In this document: positions 1-8,435 of the stretch, piece after piece
How positions within the stretch are numbered: the stretch's first letter is position 1
Layout: the number at the start of each line of letters is the position of its first letter
NCBI RefSeq assembly: GCF_002874965.1
Contig: NZ_CP025624.1
Location: 5,208,001-5,272,000 of the forward strand
Source of the DNA: Pseudomonas sp. NC02
Lineage (GTDB): Bacteria > Pseudomonadota > Gammaproteobacteria > Pseudomonadales > Pseudomonadaceae
Direction of reading: 5' to 3'
Length of the DNA: 64,000 bases
Translations under genes and position numbers: made by a program
The notes under the pieces: model-generated
What the model was told of the DNA's origin: nothing
What the model saw: the letters and a program-made list of their open reading frames with translations, nothing else
The model's database searches: none

Positions 1-634
1 CGGCCATGGCATTCAGGCTGAAGGCGCAGTCGGTCATGCTCACGTCCAGGTATTGCCCCACCCCACTGTGCTGCCGGGCAATCACCGCCGCCAGCAAACC
101 GATCACCGCGTGCAACGAGCCGCCCCCCACATCCGCCAACTGCACACCCAAGGGCAACGGCCCGCTGTCCTGGCGCCCGGTGTAGCTGGCAATGCCTGCC
201 AGGGCCAGATAATTGATGTCATGGCCGGCGCGATCCTTGTAGGGGCCGGTCTGGCCGTAGCCGGTGATGGAGACGTAGATCAGCTTTGGGTTGATCGCCT
301 TCAACGCCTCGTAACCCAGGCCCAGGCGCTCCATGACCCCGGGACGGAATTGCTCGAGGACGATGTCGTAGTCCGCCACCAGTTGCCGCACGATCGCCAC
401 CGCCTCGGCCTGTTTGAGGTCCAGGGCCAGGCTGCGTTTGTTGCGGTTCAGATAGGCATGGCTGGCCGACACGCCCTGGTCATGGGGCGGCAGTACTCGC
501 AGCAGGTCCATCCGTGTGGGGGATTCGATGCGCAACACCTCGGCGCCCATGTCGGCCAGCAGCAACGAGGCGAACGGCCCCGGCAGCAAGGTGGAGAAAT
601 CCAGTACTTTGAGGGACGCCAAGGGACCTGACAT
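1..634 (-). CDS. CaiB/BaiF family CoA-transferase, N-terminal part (runs off the window)
   Basis: Family III CoA-transferases move CoA between carboxylic acids; the family also holds alpha-methylacyl-CoA racemases. About 211 residues are visible. They start MSGPLASLKVLDFSTLLPGP and show the family's N-terminal features: the LLADMGAEV(L/I)RIE segment, NRNKRSLALDLK, and the GYGQTGPY...AGHDINYLA region that carries the catalytic Asp of this fold. The ATG at 634 is preceded by GGAG at six bases' distance. The C-terminal half lies beyond position 1, so the substrate cannot be guessed. Its promoter shares the gap with the dctA terminator. Family confident, exact reaction unknown. Confidence 0.85.
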   Translation of the reverse strand, partial: MSGPLASLKVLDFSTLLPGPFASLLLADMGAEVLRIESPTRMDLLRVLPPHDQGVSASHAYLNRNKRSLALDLKQAEAVAIVRQLVADYDIVLEQFRPGVMERLGLGYEALKAINPKLIYVSITGYGQTGPYKDRAGHDINYLALAGIASYTGRQDSGPLPLGVQLADVGGGSLHAVIGLLAAVIARQHSGVGQYLDVSMTDCAFSLNAMA

Positions 635-740
635 GCGGACTCCGATTCCGATTCGATTGGCCACAGAGTAGGCAAACCCGGCGGCCGGCGGCAATCACAT
701 AAACCATCATCCGAAGTGACTGATGCTTCCCGAAGGCATA

Positions 741-767
741 AAAAAACCCATCCGAAGATGGGTTTTT
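741..767 (-). terminator. Rho-independent terminator of dctA
   Basis: A hairpin with AACCCATC/GATGGGTT arms, followed on the minus strand by a run of T (read as A at 740-746). It lies 17 bases past the dctA stop codon. A T run on the other side as well means it could work in both directions. Confidence 0.8.
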
Positions 768-783
768 CACAAACGCTGCAGCC

Positions 784-2118
784 TTACTTGACGGCAGTTG
801 GAGCCGGGCCTTCGGCCACGCCCAGGTCGTCTTCTTCACGGGTGTCGGAGATACCGCGACCACCGGAAGCCAGTTCGACTTTCAGCTTGTCTTCGTCCAG
901 TTCCTTGACCCACTTGGCCACAACCAGGGTTGCAACAGCGTTGCCAACCAGGTTGGTCAGTGCGCGGGCTTCGGACATGAAGCGGTCGATACCCAGGATC
1001 AGCGCCAGGCCGGCAACCGGCAGGTGGCCAACAGCCGACAGGGTAGCGGCCAGTACGATGAAGCCACTACCGGTCACGCCAGCAGCGCCCTTGGACGACA
1101 GCAGCAGTACCAGCAACAGGGTGATCTGGTGGGTGATGTCCATGTGGGTGTCAGTCGCCTGGGCGATGAACACGGCAGCCATGGTCAGGTAGATCGAAGT
1201 ACCGTCCAGGTTGAAGGAGTAGCCAGTCGGGATAACCAGGCCGACTACCGACTTCTTGGCGCCCAGGCGTTCCATCTTGATCAGCATGCGTGGCAGTGCG
1301 GATTCGGACGAGGAAGTACCCAGTACGATCAGCAGTTCTTCACGGATGTAGCGGATCAGTTTCAGGACGCTGAAGCCGTGTGCGCGGCAGATGGCGCCCA
1401 ATACCAGCACCACGAACAGGATGCAGGTGATGTAGAAGCAGATCATCAGCTGACCGAGCTGCACCAGCGAACCTACGCCGTAGGCACCGATGGTGAACGC
1501 CATGGCGCCCAGGGCACCGAGTGGCGCGAGCTTCATGATCATGTTGATGATGTTGAACATCACGTGGGCGAAACGATCGATGAAGTCCAGCACCGGCTTG
1601 CCGTAGGCACCCAGGCGGTGCAGGGCGAAACCGAAGATCACCGAGAACATCAGCACTTGCAGGATGTCACCGGTAGCGAACGCGCCAACGATGGTGTTCG
1701 GGATCACGTTCAGCAGGAAGCCAACGATGCTCTGGTCGGCACCGGCAGTCACGTAGGCCGCGACTTTGGAGGCGTCCAGGGTAGCCACGTCGATATGCAT
1801 GCCGGCGCCCGGTTGCACGACGTTGACCACGACCAGGCCGATCAGCAGGGCGATGGTGGAGACAATTTCGAAGTACAGCAGCGCGTAGCCGCCGGTCTTG
1901 CCGACCGATTTCATGCTTTGCATGCCAGCGATGCCGCTGACAACGGTGCAGAAGATGATCGGGGCGATGACCATTTTGATCAGCTTGATAAAGCCGTCAC
2001 CCAGTGGCTTGAGGGCCACGCCGGTCTGCGGGTAGAAGTGACCGAGCAAAATACCGATAACGATTGCAACGATCACCTGGAAATACAGGGATTTGTACAG
2101 TGGCTGACGAGTCGTCAT
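784..2118 (-). CDS. dctA: C4-dicarboxylate/H+ symporter DctA
   Basis: Inner-membrane symporter for succinate, fumarate and malate, of the DAACS (glutamate/dicarboxylate) family. At 444 residues it has the usual DctA length. The serine-rich re-entrant loop [12 protein letters not shown] and the substrate-site segment [10 protein letters not shown] are both present. I chose the ATG at 2118 ([14 protein letters not shown]), which matches the usual DctA start; an in-frame ATG at 2172 would add an unlikely hydrophilic leader. A sigma-54 promoter lies 132 bases upstream, consistent with DctB/DctD control as known for this gene. No dctBD genes are in the window. The gene ends in a good terminator. 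Confidence 0.95.
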   Translation of the reverse strand: MTTRQPLYKSLYFQVIVAIVIGILLGHFYPQTGVALKPLGDGFIKLIKMVIAPIIFCTVVSGIAGMQSMKSVGKTGGYALLYFEIVSTIALLIGLVVVNVVQPGAGMHIDVATLDASKVAAYVTAGADQSIVGFLLNVIPNTIVGAFATGDILQVLMFSVIFGFALHRLGAYGKPVLDFIDRFAHVMFNIINMIMKLAPLGALGAMAFTIGAYGVGSLVQLGQLMICFYITCILFVVLVLGAICRAHGFSVLKLIRYIREELLIVLGTSSSESALPRMLIKMERLGAKKSVVGLVIPTGYSFNLDGTSIYLTMAAVFIAQATDTHMDITHQITLLLVLLLSSKGAAGVTGSGFIVLAATLSAVGHLPVAGLALILGIDRFMSEARALTNLVGNAVATLVVAKWVKELDEDKLKVELASGGRGISDTREEDDLGVAEGPAPTAVK

Positions 2119-2144
2119 TGCAAAGTTCCTCAATCGTCCCGTGT

Positions 2145-2434
2145 GGCAAATATCCGCCATTGCCCACGACACTTGAATTGCGAACCCTCCTGCACTGGAG
2201 GGATTTGTTGTTTGAGAGCCTGCTCGAGGCGGTCTCCCTGCGCTCTGTATCGCAAGCGTCGTGCCACTTCTGCTGAAACCCCCTGAAGGCCTTTAGACAT
2301 CAGCGCTCGGGCGATTTCCAGCTTAAGGTTATGCCTACAGACAGTGGCGGATTTCCGCCTGCTCGCCTGATCTCGTCCTACAATTTGGCGGATATCCGCC
2401 TTGTTGCACCCGCCCGGGGTGGCTAACATCCGCC
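2145..2434. promoter_or_regulatory. Four copies of a GGCGGATATCCGCC-like operator between dctA and the AraC gene
   Basis: The 337-base gap holds a perfect 14-bp palindrome GGCGGATATCCGCC at 2387-2400, a near-copy GGCGGATTTCCGCC at 2346-2359 (centres 41 bp apart, about four helical turns), and two weaker copies, GGCTAACATCCGCC at 2421-2434 and GGCAAATATCCGCC at 2145-2158. Three lie upstream of the dctA sigma-54 promoter, where an activator would bind, and one lies in the dctA leader. The likely binder is either the AraC-type protein encoded next door or the dctA activator; the sequence does not decide. Confidence 0.6.
2250..2266 (-). promoter_or_regulatory. Sigma-54 promoter of dctA
   Basis: On the minus strand the sequence reads TGGCACGACGCTTGCGA, a near-perfect match to TGGCACG-N4-TTGCW with exactly ten bases between the -24 GG and the -12 GC. 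Transcription would start near 2240, giving a leader of about 120 bases before the dctA ATG. Confidence 0.88.
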
Positions 2435-2455
2435 ACTCAATGGACGAGGCCCCTC

Positions 2456-3454
2456 ATGCGTGAACGAACCATCGCCAGTCACTACGCCCGAGCCGCTCTC
2501 GGCGGTGCTCGCCGGGCCGGCTACGATTATTCGGGCCTGCTGCAGCAGGTCGGCATCACTGCGGAACTGCTGAGCGAGCCCCGCGCCCGCATCGCCCCCG
2601 AGCAATTCACCCAGTTGTTGCAAATGCTGTGGCTGGCGCTGGATGACGAATACCTGGGCTTCGCCGAAGGCCCGAGCAAGCGCGGCACTTTCGCCATGAT
2701 GTGCCACGCGCTGATTCACTGCCGCACCCTGGAGAAGGCTCTGGAACGCGGCTTATTATTTTATAGCCTATTCCCGCAGGGTCCGCGCTGGCGTCTGACA
2801 CGTGAAGGAGAAATGGCCCGCCTGAGCCTGGACGATTCGCAGCTCTGGGACCCGGATCACTTCCTCAGCGAATGCCTGCTGGTGATCTGGCATCGCCTCG
2901 GCAGTTGGCTGATTGGCCAGCGCATCCGCCTGCACCAGGCCACCTTCAGCTACCCGACGCCGCCCCACGCCGGTGAGTACGACTTGCTGTTCCCCTGCCC
3001 ACAGGTATTCGCGGCGCCCACCAGCAGCCTGGTGTTCCCCAGCCGCTACCTGAGCCTGCCGTTGTTGCAGGACGAGCGCACCCTCAAGCATTTCCTCGAA
3101 CGCTCCCCGGCCGACCTGCTGTCGCGGCCGGATGAAGGCGACAGCCTGAGCAGCCAGTTGCGCCGCCTATTGAGCCGCGACCGCACGCCCTGGCCCGACC
3201 TCGAAGCCGTCGCCCAGCACCTGCATATCAGCCCGCAGACCCTGCGTCGGCATTTGCGGGAGGAAGGCACCAGCTTTCAGGCGCTCAAGGATGAGTTGCG
3301 CCGGGACATTGCGATCTATCATTTGGGGCGGGCGGATTTGTCGTTGCAGGAGATCGCCGAGCAGCTGGGGTTTTCCGAACCGTCGGCGTTTCATCGGGCG
3401 TTCAAGAAGTGGACCGGGTTGACGCCGGGGGCCTATAGAGCACAAGAAACCTAG
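2456..3454 (+). CDS. AraC-family transcriptional regulator with Arabinose_bd-type N-terminal domain
   Basis: A 332-residue regulator. The first ~230 residues resemble the N-terminal ligand domain of the OruR-like subgroup (residues about 20-200, with the ALIHCRTLEKAL region). The last ~90 residues are a two-helix-turn-helix AraC domain: LEAVAQHLHISPQTLRRHL followed by LSLQEIAEQLGFSEPSAFHR and the closing FKKWTGLTPGAYR. It is divergent from dctA and next to a cluster of palindromes. That placement suggests it controls itself and perhaps dctA, but the effector is unknown. The start ATG has only a weak GAGG ribosome site. Confidence 0.85.
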   Translation: MRERTIASHYARAALGGARRAGYDYSGLLQQVGITAELLSEPRARIAPEQFTQLLQMLWLALDDEYLGFAEGPSKRGTFAMMCHALIHCRTLEKALERGLLFYSLFPQGPRWRLTREGEMARLSLDDSQLWDPDHFLSECLLVIWHRLGSWLIGQRIRLHQATFSYPTPPHAGEYDLLFPCPQVFAAPTSSLVFPSRYLSLPLLQDERTLKHFLERSPADLLSRPDEGDSLSSQLRRLLSRDRTPWPDLEAVAQHLHISPQTLRRHLREEGTSFQALKDELRRDIAIYHLGRADLSLQEIAEQLGFSEPSAFHRAFKKWTGLTPGAYRAQET

Positions 3455-3470
3455 GTGTGTATTGATGCGA

Positions 3471-3569
3471 CTGGCCTCTTCGCGAGCAAGCCCGCTCCCA
3501 CATTTGACCGAGTTCCACCTTGGGAATGCCATCGAATGTGGGAGCGGGCTTGCTCGCGAAGAGGCCGGC
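3471..3569. repeat. REP inverted pair (GAGCGGGCTTGCTCGCGA type)
   Basis: Two inverted copies of the core face each other across about 30 bases: TTCGCGAGCAAGCCCGCTCC at 3479-3498 and its reverse complement at 3540-3559. The element fills the gap between the convergent AraC gene and phoQ and can form a long hairpin in either transcript. The same family recurs at 33135, 35992, 39717, 42495, 47329 and 63400. Confidence 0.93.
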
Positions 3570-3583
3570 ACAGCCAATAAAGA

Positions 3584-4930
3584 TCAAACAGCCGGGAAGT
3601 GGATCTTGAACGCAGCCCCACCCAGCGGTGAATCCCCAAGGGTCAGCCGGGCGCCATAGCTTTCAATGATGTCCTTGACCACCGCCAGGCCAATCCCCTG
3701 CCCCGGATGCTGGCGGTCGAGCCGCTCGCCCCGCTGCAGGATGCGCGCACGCTGGTCCGGCGGCACGCCGGGGCCATCGTCTTCGATGCACAACTCGGTG
3801 CCCTCCAGGCTTTCCTGCAAGGTGATGCGCACTTCGCTCAGGCACAGGCGGTAGGCGTTCTCCAGCAGGTTGCCGAGCAGTTCCAGCAAGGCGCCCTTCT
3901 CGATCGGCACGTCGCATTCGTCCGGCAGTTCAAAGGCGACCTTCACGCCCTTATCGCGATAAACCTTGTCCAGCGTGTCGCACAGGCTTTGCAGCACCGG
4001 CTCCAGCCGCACCTGGTGGCGCACCAGGCCGCTTTTACGCAGGCTGGCGCGCTGCAATTGGTAGCTGATCTGCTGGCTCATGCGTTCGATCTGCGATTGC
4101 AGTACCCAGGCCTGGTCCCGATCTTCGGGGCGCTGGGCCATGTCTTCACTCACGCCTTGCAACACCGCCAACGGGGTTTTCAGGCTGTGGGCCAGGTCAT
4201 CCAGGGAATCGCGGTAACGGGTGCGTTGCTCCCGCTCGCTGTGGAGCAACCGGTTCAGGGAGCCGGTCAGGCGCAGCAGCTCGCGCGGGTGTTGCTCGCT
4301 GAGGCTTTCCCGGGTACCGCCTTCGATTTCATCCAGTTCCTGGCTCAGCCGGCGCAGCGCCTGCAGGCCCCAGGTCAGGCCCAGCCACAACAGGGTCAGC
4401 AGCACCAGCAAGGCGGCGCCGAAGCCCAGGTAGAGGTTTTCCCGCAGGCCTTCGAGGGTCAGTTGGTATTCACGCACCGGTTGCAGGGCGACGATACTGA
4501 ACGCCGCGCTCTTGCCGCCCAGCAGCTTGACCTCGACGTCATAGACAAAAAATTCCTGGCCGTTGGCCTCGCGGATCCGCGCAAATTCGTTACCGCGCCC
4601 GTCATAGCGCGGCTTGTAGTTGATGTTTTCTTCCTGGGTGGCGCGCGACCGCCAGACCAGATGGCCTTCGCGGTCATAGATGTAGCCCAGCAGGCGGCTG
4701 TCGGTGAGGTTGAAACGCTCGTCCGGCAGCTGCGCGGGCATCAGCAGGCGATTGTTTTCAACCCGGGCAGCCGAAATCAGCGTGGTGACATCCGACGCCA
4801 GGCGCTGCTCGATGGAGTCCTGCAGGGCCAGGCTGAAGGCGCCCTGCATGGCCGGCAACAAGGCCAGCATAAACAGCACGGCCAGGATGGTGGCCGCGAG
4901 CATCAAACGTACACGTAGCGAGCGAATCAA
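3584..4930 (-). CDS. phoQ: Sensor histidine kinase PhoQ
   Basis: Membrane sensor for low divalent cations and cationic peptides, partner of PhoP. The 448 residues equal the length I recall for P. aeruginosa PhoQ and the sequence closely matches that protein. TM1 is at about residues 9-29, a periplasmic domain follows to ~165, TM2 lies at ~167-187, then HAMP and a histidine-kinase core with the phospho-acceptor H248 in DDLAHSLKTPLAVL, the N box LLENAY and the G box EDDGPGVPP. The start codon is TTG at 4930, overlapping the phoP stop (TTGA), which fits translational coupling. Third gene of a small-protein/phoP/phoQ operon. Confidence 0.95.
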   Translation of the reverse strand: MIRSLRVRLMLAATILAVLFMLALLPAMQGAFSLALQDSIEQRLASDVTTLISAARVENNRLLMPAQLPDERFNLTDSRLLGYIYDREGHLVWRSRATQEENINYKPRYDGRGNEFARIREANGQEFFVYDVEVKLLGGKSAAFSIVALQPVREYQLTLEGLRENLYLGFGAALLVLLTLLWLGLTWGLQALRRLSQELDEIEGGTRESLSEQHPRELLRLTGSLNRLLHSEREQRTRYRDSLDDLAHSLKTPLAVLQGVSEDMAQRPEDRDQAWVLQSQIERMSQQISYQLQRASLRKSGLVRHQVRLEPVLQSLCDTLDKVYRDKGVKVAFELPDECDVPIEKGALLELLGNLLENAYRLCLSEVRITLQESLEGTELCIEDDGPGVPPDQRARILQRGERLDRQHPGQGIGLAVVKDIIESYGARLTLGDSPLGGAAFKIHFPAV

Positions 4931-5604
4931 CGGCAGCGCTCATTGAACAGGTAGCCCAGGCCACGCACGGTGTCGATCGGCTTGAAACCCGCCGGGCCTT
5001 CCAGCTTGCGGCGCAGGCGGCCCACCAGCACTTCGATTACGTTCGGATCACGCTCGTCGTCATCGGGGTAGAGCTGTTCCATCAGGCGGTCCTTGGCGAC
5101 CACTTGCTGGTGATGCCGCATCAGGTATTCGAGGATGCGGTATTCGTAGGCGGTCAGCGCCAGTGGCTGTTCGTCGAGGGACGCCTGCTTGCGATTGAGG
5201 TCCAGCAGCAACGGCCCGGCGACGATGGTGGATTGGGTGAAACCGCTGGAGCGGCGCAACAGTGCGTTCATCCGCGCTTCCAGCTCTTCGAACTGGAACG
5301 GCTTGACCACGTAGTCGTCGGCACCTGCTGCCAGGCCTTCAACCTTGTCCTGCCAGTTGCCACGGGCGGTCAGGATCAGGATCGGGAAGGTCTTGGCCTG
5401 GGCGCGCAATTGGCGGATCAGGTCCAGGCCGCCCATGCCGGGCAGGCCCAAATCGATGATCGCCAGGTCGTGGTTGAATTGCCCGGTCTGGTACAGCGCC
5501 TCTTCGGCATTGGCGACGGCCTCGACCACGTGACCGCTGTCGGTAAGGCGGGTCAACAGGTGATGGCGCAGCAACGCCTCATCTTCGACAACCAGCAATT
5601 TCAT
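4927..5604 (-). CDS. phoP: Response regulator PhoP
   Basis: OmpR/PhoB-type regulator of Mg2+ starvation and peptide-resistance genes. 225 residues; the receiver domain starts MKLLVVEDEALLRHHL, with phospho-acceptor D51 in AIIDLGLPGMGG, and the C-terminal winged helix carries VIEVLVGRLRRKLE and TVRGLGYLF. It is near-identical to the P. aeruginosa PhoP that I recall. I placed the start at the ATG at 5604, which follows GGAGAG; an upstream in-frame ATG at 5616 has no such site. It is 18 bases downstream of the small periplasmic-protein gene and overlaps phoQ. Four 11-bp-spaced GTTCAG repeats ahead of the operon suggest autoregulation. Confidence 0.96.
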   Translation of the reverse strand: MKLLVVEDEALLRHHLLTRLTDSGHVVEAVANAEEALYQTGQFNHDLAIIDLGLPGMGGLDLIRQLRAQAKTFPILILTARGNWQDKVEGLAAGADDYVVKPFQFEELEARMNALLRRSSGFTQSTIVAGPLLLDLNRKQASLDEQPLALTAYEYRILEYLMRHHQQVVAKDRLMEQLYPDDDERDPNVIEVLVGRLRRKLEGPAGFKPIDTVRGLGYLFNERCR

Positions 5605-5622
5605 AAAGCTCTCCAAGGCAAA

Positions 5623-5931
5623 TCAACTTTCCAACTGGGGTATATCATAGCGGCCCTGCAGGTCTTGCTGGCGCAATTTACTGCCGTTGAAGTGACCTGA
5701 CAGGTTTTCGTTGCCCACGCGATAGTCTGACTGCGGGGTGTGCTGGCCCAGGGACTGGCCCCATGGAGCCGCCTGTTCACCGGCATCCTCGAAGCTCACC
5801 CGCTGGAGAAGGCTGTAGGGCTTTTTGCTCTTCTCCTTGGAGAAACCCGCGAAACTCGAATCAGAGGCCTGGACGCCAGCGGTGGCGCTGAGCATGGTTA
5901 AGGCCAACATCAGCTTCTTGATCGCAGTCAT
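5623..5931 (-). CDS. Small predicted periplasmic protein heading the phoPQ operon
   Basis: A 102-residue protein that I do not recognise. It has a clear signal peptide (MTAIKKLMLALTMLSATAGVQA, cleavage likely after VQA) and a hydrophilic mature part of ~80 residues with no membrane segment or cysteine. It sits 18 bases upstream of phoP in the same direction, where P. aeruginosa instead has oprH, the outer-membrane protein of the same operon. It is not OprH: it is half the length and shows no beta-barrel pattern. Co-transcription with phoPQ and the repeat array in its promoter suggest a PhoP-regulated envelope role; that is inference. Confidence 0.75.
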   Translation of the reverse strand: MTAIKKLMLALTMLSATAGVQASDSSFAGFSKEKSKKPYSLLQRVSFEDAGEQAAPWGQSLGQHTPQSDYRVGNENLSGHFNGSKLRQQDLQGRYDIPQLES

Positions 5932-5986
5932 GGTGCTACCTCATACGCTTGGGCTTTGGGTACGGGGCCAGACTACGCAGACGCCC

Positions 5987-6025
5987 CTGAACTCCCCCTG
6001 AACACTCTCTGAACCTGGGCTGAAC
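5987..6025 (-). promoter_or_regulatory. PhoP-box array: four GTTCAG repeats at 11-bp spacing
   Basis: On the minus strand GTTCAG occurs four times, ending at 5987, 5998, 6009 and 6020: exact 11-bp spacing, i.e. hexamer-N5-hexamer repeated. OmpR-type regulators such as PhoP bind direct hexamer repeats with 5-bp gaps. The array lies 56-94 bases upstream of the small periplasmic-protein gene and between it and the divergent pcpS. Confidence 0.75.
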
Positions 6026-6111
6026 CGAGGCCGGCTACTGTGTAAAGAGTTATTTACGTATCCCCGGCCGCAGGCTATCCAGCGGCCCTGCAACTCGGCA
6101 AAATACCCGGC

Positions 6112-6828
6112 ATGAATTCCCTACCCGCCTGCTGCACCCCACTTGACGCCCATTGGCCGTTGCCCGATGCCTTGCCCGGCACGGTCTTGCTGAGCACCCG
6201 TTTTGACCCGGCCCTGCTGGCCATCGGCGATTTCCAGCGCAGCGCCGTGCCGCCACCCGCGAGCATCCAGCGTTCGGTGGCCAAGCGGCAGGCGGAGTTC
6301 TTGGCCGGTCGCCTGTGCGCCCGCGCGGCCCTGCAACAGCTGGACGGGCTGGATTGCGTGCCGGCGATCGGCGAGGACCGCGCGCCGGTCTGGCCCGCGC
6401 ACATCAGCGGTTCGATCACCCACAGCACCGGCCATGCAGCGGCCATCGTCGCCCACAAGTCACAGTGGCGCGGGCTGGGGATGGACCTGGAGAACCTGCT
6501 GACCCTGGAGCGGGCGGAACGCCTGGCCGGGGAGATCCTCACACCGGATGAATTGCTGCGCATGGCCGCCGGGCCGCGGGAGCAGGTTGCGCAACTGGTG
6601 ACGCTGACGTTTTCGGCGAAAGAGAGCCTGTTCAAGGCGCTCTACCCGATCGTGCAGAAGCGCTTTTATTTTGAGCATGCCGAGTTGCTGGAGTGGTCGG
6701 ATACCGGCCATGCGCGGCTGCGGTTGCTGACGGACTTGTCCGCAGAATGGTGCCATGGTAAGGAACTGGAGGCGCAGTTTGCGGTGGATGAGGGGCAGTT
6801 GTTGAGCCTGGTGGCCGTCCAGGCCTAG
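6112..6828 (+). CDS. pcpS: 4'-phosphopantetheinyl transferase (PcpS/EntD type)
   Basis: Transfers phosphopantetheine from CoA to carrier proteins; in Pseudomonas one such enzyme serves fatty-acid synthesis as well as siderophore synthetases. 238 residues, close to the 242 of P. aeruginosa PcpS. Mg2+-binding residues are visible: D125 and E127 in GLGMDLENL and E171 in FSAKESLFKALYP. The conserved SITHSTGHAAAIV segment is also present. The gene is monocistronic, divergent from the phoPQ operon, and its TAG stop overlaps the TAG of the converging rstB-like gene within CTAG. Confidence 0.92.
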   Translation: MNSLPACCTPLDAHWPLPDALPGTVLLSTRFDPALLAIGDFQRSAVPPPASIQRSVAKRQAEFLAGRLCARAALQQLDGLDCVPAIGEDRAPVWPAHISGSITHSTGHAAAIVAHKSQWRGLGMDLENLLTLERAERLAGEILTPDELLRMAAGPREQVAQLVTLTFSAKESLFKALYPIVQKRFYFEHAELLEWSDTGHARLRLLTDLSAEWCHGKELEAQFAVDEGQLLSLVAVQA

Positions 6829-8435
6829 ACCTTCTCCTGATCCCGTGGCCAACTCAGGCTGAAACACGCGCCACCCAGATTGTTGCTCTTGCTGATCAAC
6901 GCCCGGCCGCCGTGCCAATAGATGATCCGCCGCACAATGGATAACCCCAGGCCGTGCCCACCCGACGCGCGGGTCCGGCTATCATCCAGGCGCAGGAACG
7001 GCGTGAAAATCCGCTCCCAGGCACTTTCCGGTACGCCCGGCCCGTCGTCTTCCACGTCGATGCGGCAACGCACCTGGCCCACCTGGTAACTGATCAGCAC
7101 CTGCCCCTGGGCGTGGCGCATGGCGTTGCTCACCAGGTTTTGCAGGGCACGGTGCAGGTAACGCGGCTCGGCCTCCACCCATGCATCGTCCCAATGCGCC
7201 GAGGACAGGCAGATGCCCCGCGCCACGTTGATTTCCGGGCGCAGCGGTGACAGTTCATCAATTACCTGATCCAGCAACGCATTGAGGTCGACCCGCTGGA
7301 AATTCAGTGCCGGCGCCCCCTGTTCCAGCCGCGCGTAGGTGAGCATTTCGTCCACCAGGCCATCGAGGTCCTGGATGTCGCTGTCCATGCCCTCCATATA
7401 CTTGCGCCGCGCTTCAGGCGTGGCCGCGTCGCCGATCATCTCCAGGCCGAACCGCAGGCGCGCCACCGGGGTGCGCAGTTCATGGGACACCGCCCGCACC
7501 AGTTCGCGCTGGATCGCCAACAGGCGTTGCAGGTGCTCGGCCATGCCATTGAACGCTGCCGCCAGGCGCCCCACCGAATCGGCGCCGCGGGCCGGCACCC
7601 GCACTTCCAGGCTGCCTTTGGCAATGCGCGTGGCGGCGGCTTCCAGGCCACTCAAGCGCCGCTCCAGCTGGCGCACCAATAAATAGACGATCAAGCCGAT
7701 CAAGGTCAGGCTGATCAGCGCAATCAGGATCAGCCATTGCGCCGGGTACGGATTCATCTGATACAGCGGGCCGATTTCCAGGACCCACGGCGTGCCGACC
7801 ATGCCGGCAAATACCCGGATCGAATCCCCACCCTTGCCCAGGGCCATCACGGTATCGCCTTCGGACACGCGGCGGCGCTGGTCTTCGTCCATATCAGCCT
7901 GATTGAGCATCACCAGGTGCATCTCGAAACCAAAGCCCTTGGCTTCCTTCAGGTCTGCGAGTTTCTGCGGTTGCTCCGCCACCGGGAAACGCACCAGCTC
8001 ATCGGCCAGCAGGTAAATCGTCGCGCGGGCCAGTTGTTCGCTGATTTGCTGCACTTCACCGGTCAGCAACAGTTGCTCCTGGTCACTGACCAAGCGCAGC
8101 ACCCTGGCCGCGTGAGGCCCGGTTTGCTCCACCAACACCTGGCCGCGTTGCAGACGGCTACGCTGGGTCAGGTCCAGGTGCGCCTCCGCCACGGTCTGCA
8201 ATTGCAGCGGGATACCCAGCAAGCGCTCCCACACTGCCAGGGCGCGGCGGCGCTCGATGGCACTCATGGGTTGCAGGTTGTCGCCCATCAGCGCGAAGGT
8301 GCCGTGGGCCAGGCGCTCGCGGTACTGGCCGCTGCGCACTTCATTGAGCAGGTGCAAGGCCAGTACGCCAAGCAACGCCACCAGAATCAGCGCCGCGCAC
8401 ATGCCGCCGTAGATGCGCAGGAAGATTGAGTTCAC
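6825..8435 (-). CDS. rstB: RstB-like sensor histidine kinase
   Basis: Membrane sensor kinase of 536 residues: TM1 at ~8-28, a ~200-residue periplasmic domain, TM2 at ~233-254, HAMP at ~255-308, phospho-acceptor H318 in RAVSHELRTPVARL, and an ATPase domain with LVSNAMRHA, EDDGPGVPE and GHGLGLSIVRRI. Its start overlaps the stop of the regulator gene by four bases (ATGA), so the two are co-translated. The pair resembles RstAB of enteric bacteria and the two-component system I recall next to nrdA in P. aeruginosa. The signal it senses is not evident. Confidence 0.85.
   Translation of the reverse strand: MNSIFLRIYGGMCAALILVALLGVLALHLLNEVRSGQYRERLAHGTFALMGDNLQPMSAIERRRALAVWERLLGIPLQLQTVAEAHLDLTQRSRLQRGQVLVEQTGPHAARVLRLVSDQEQLLLTGEVQQISEQLARATIYLLADELVRFPVAEQPQKLADLKEAKGFGFEMHLVMLNQADMDEDQRRRVSEGDTVMALGKGGDSIRVFAGMVGTPWVLEIGPLYQMNPYPAQWLILIALISLTLIGLIVYLLVRQLERRLSGLEAAATRIAKGSLEVRVPARGADSVGRLAAAFNGMAEHLQRLLAIQRELVRAVSHELRTPVARLRFGLEMIGDAATPEARRKYMEGMDSDIQDLDGLVDEMLTYARLEQGAPALNFQRVDLNALLDQVIDELSPLRPEINVARGICLSSAHWDDAWVEAEPRYLHRALQNLVSNAMRHAQGQVLISYQVGQVRCRIDVEDDGPGVPESAWERIFTPFLRLDDSRTRASGGHGLGLSIVRRIIYWHGGRALISKSNNLGGACFSLSWPRDQEKV

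Noticed and set aside
1024..2286. A 420-codon plus-strand frame opposite dctA
   Set aside because: Shadow frame of dctA; composition full of H, D, Q and G and no ribosome site.
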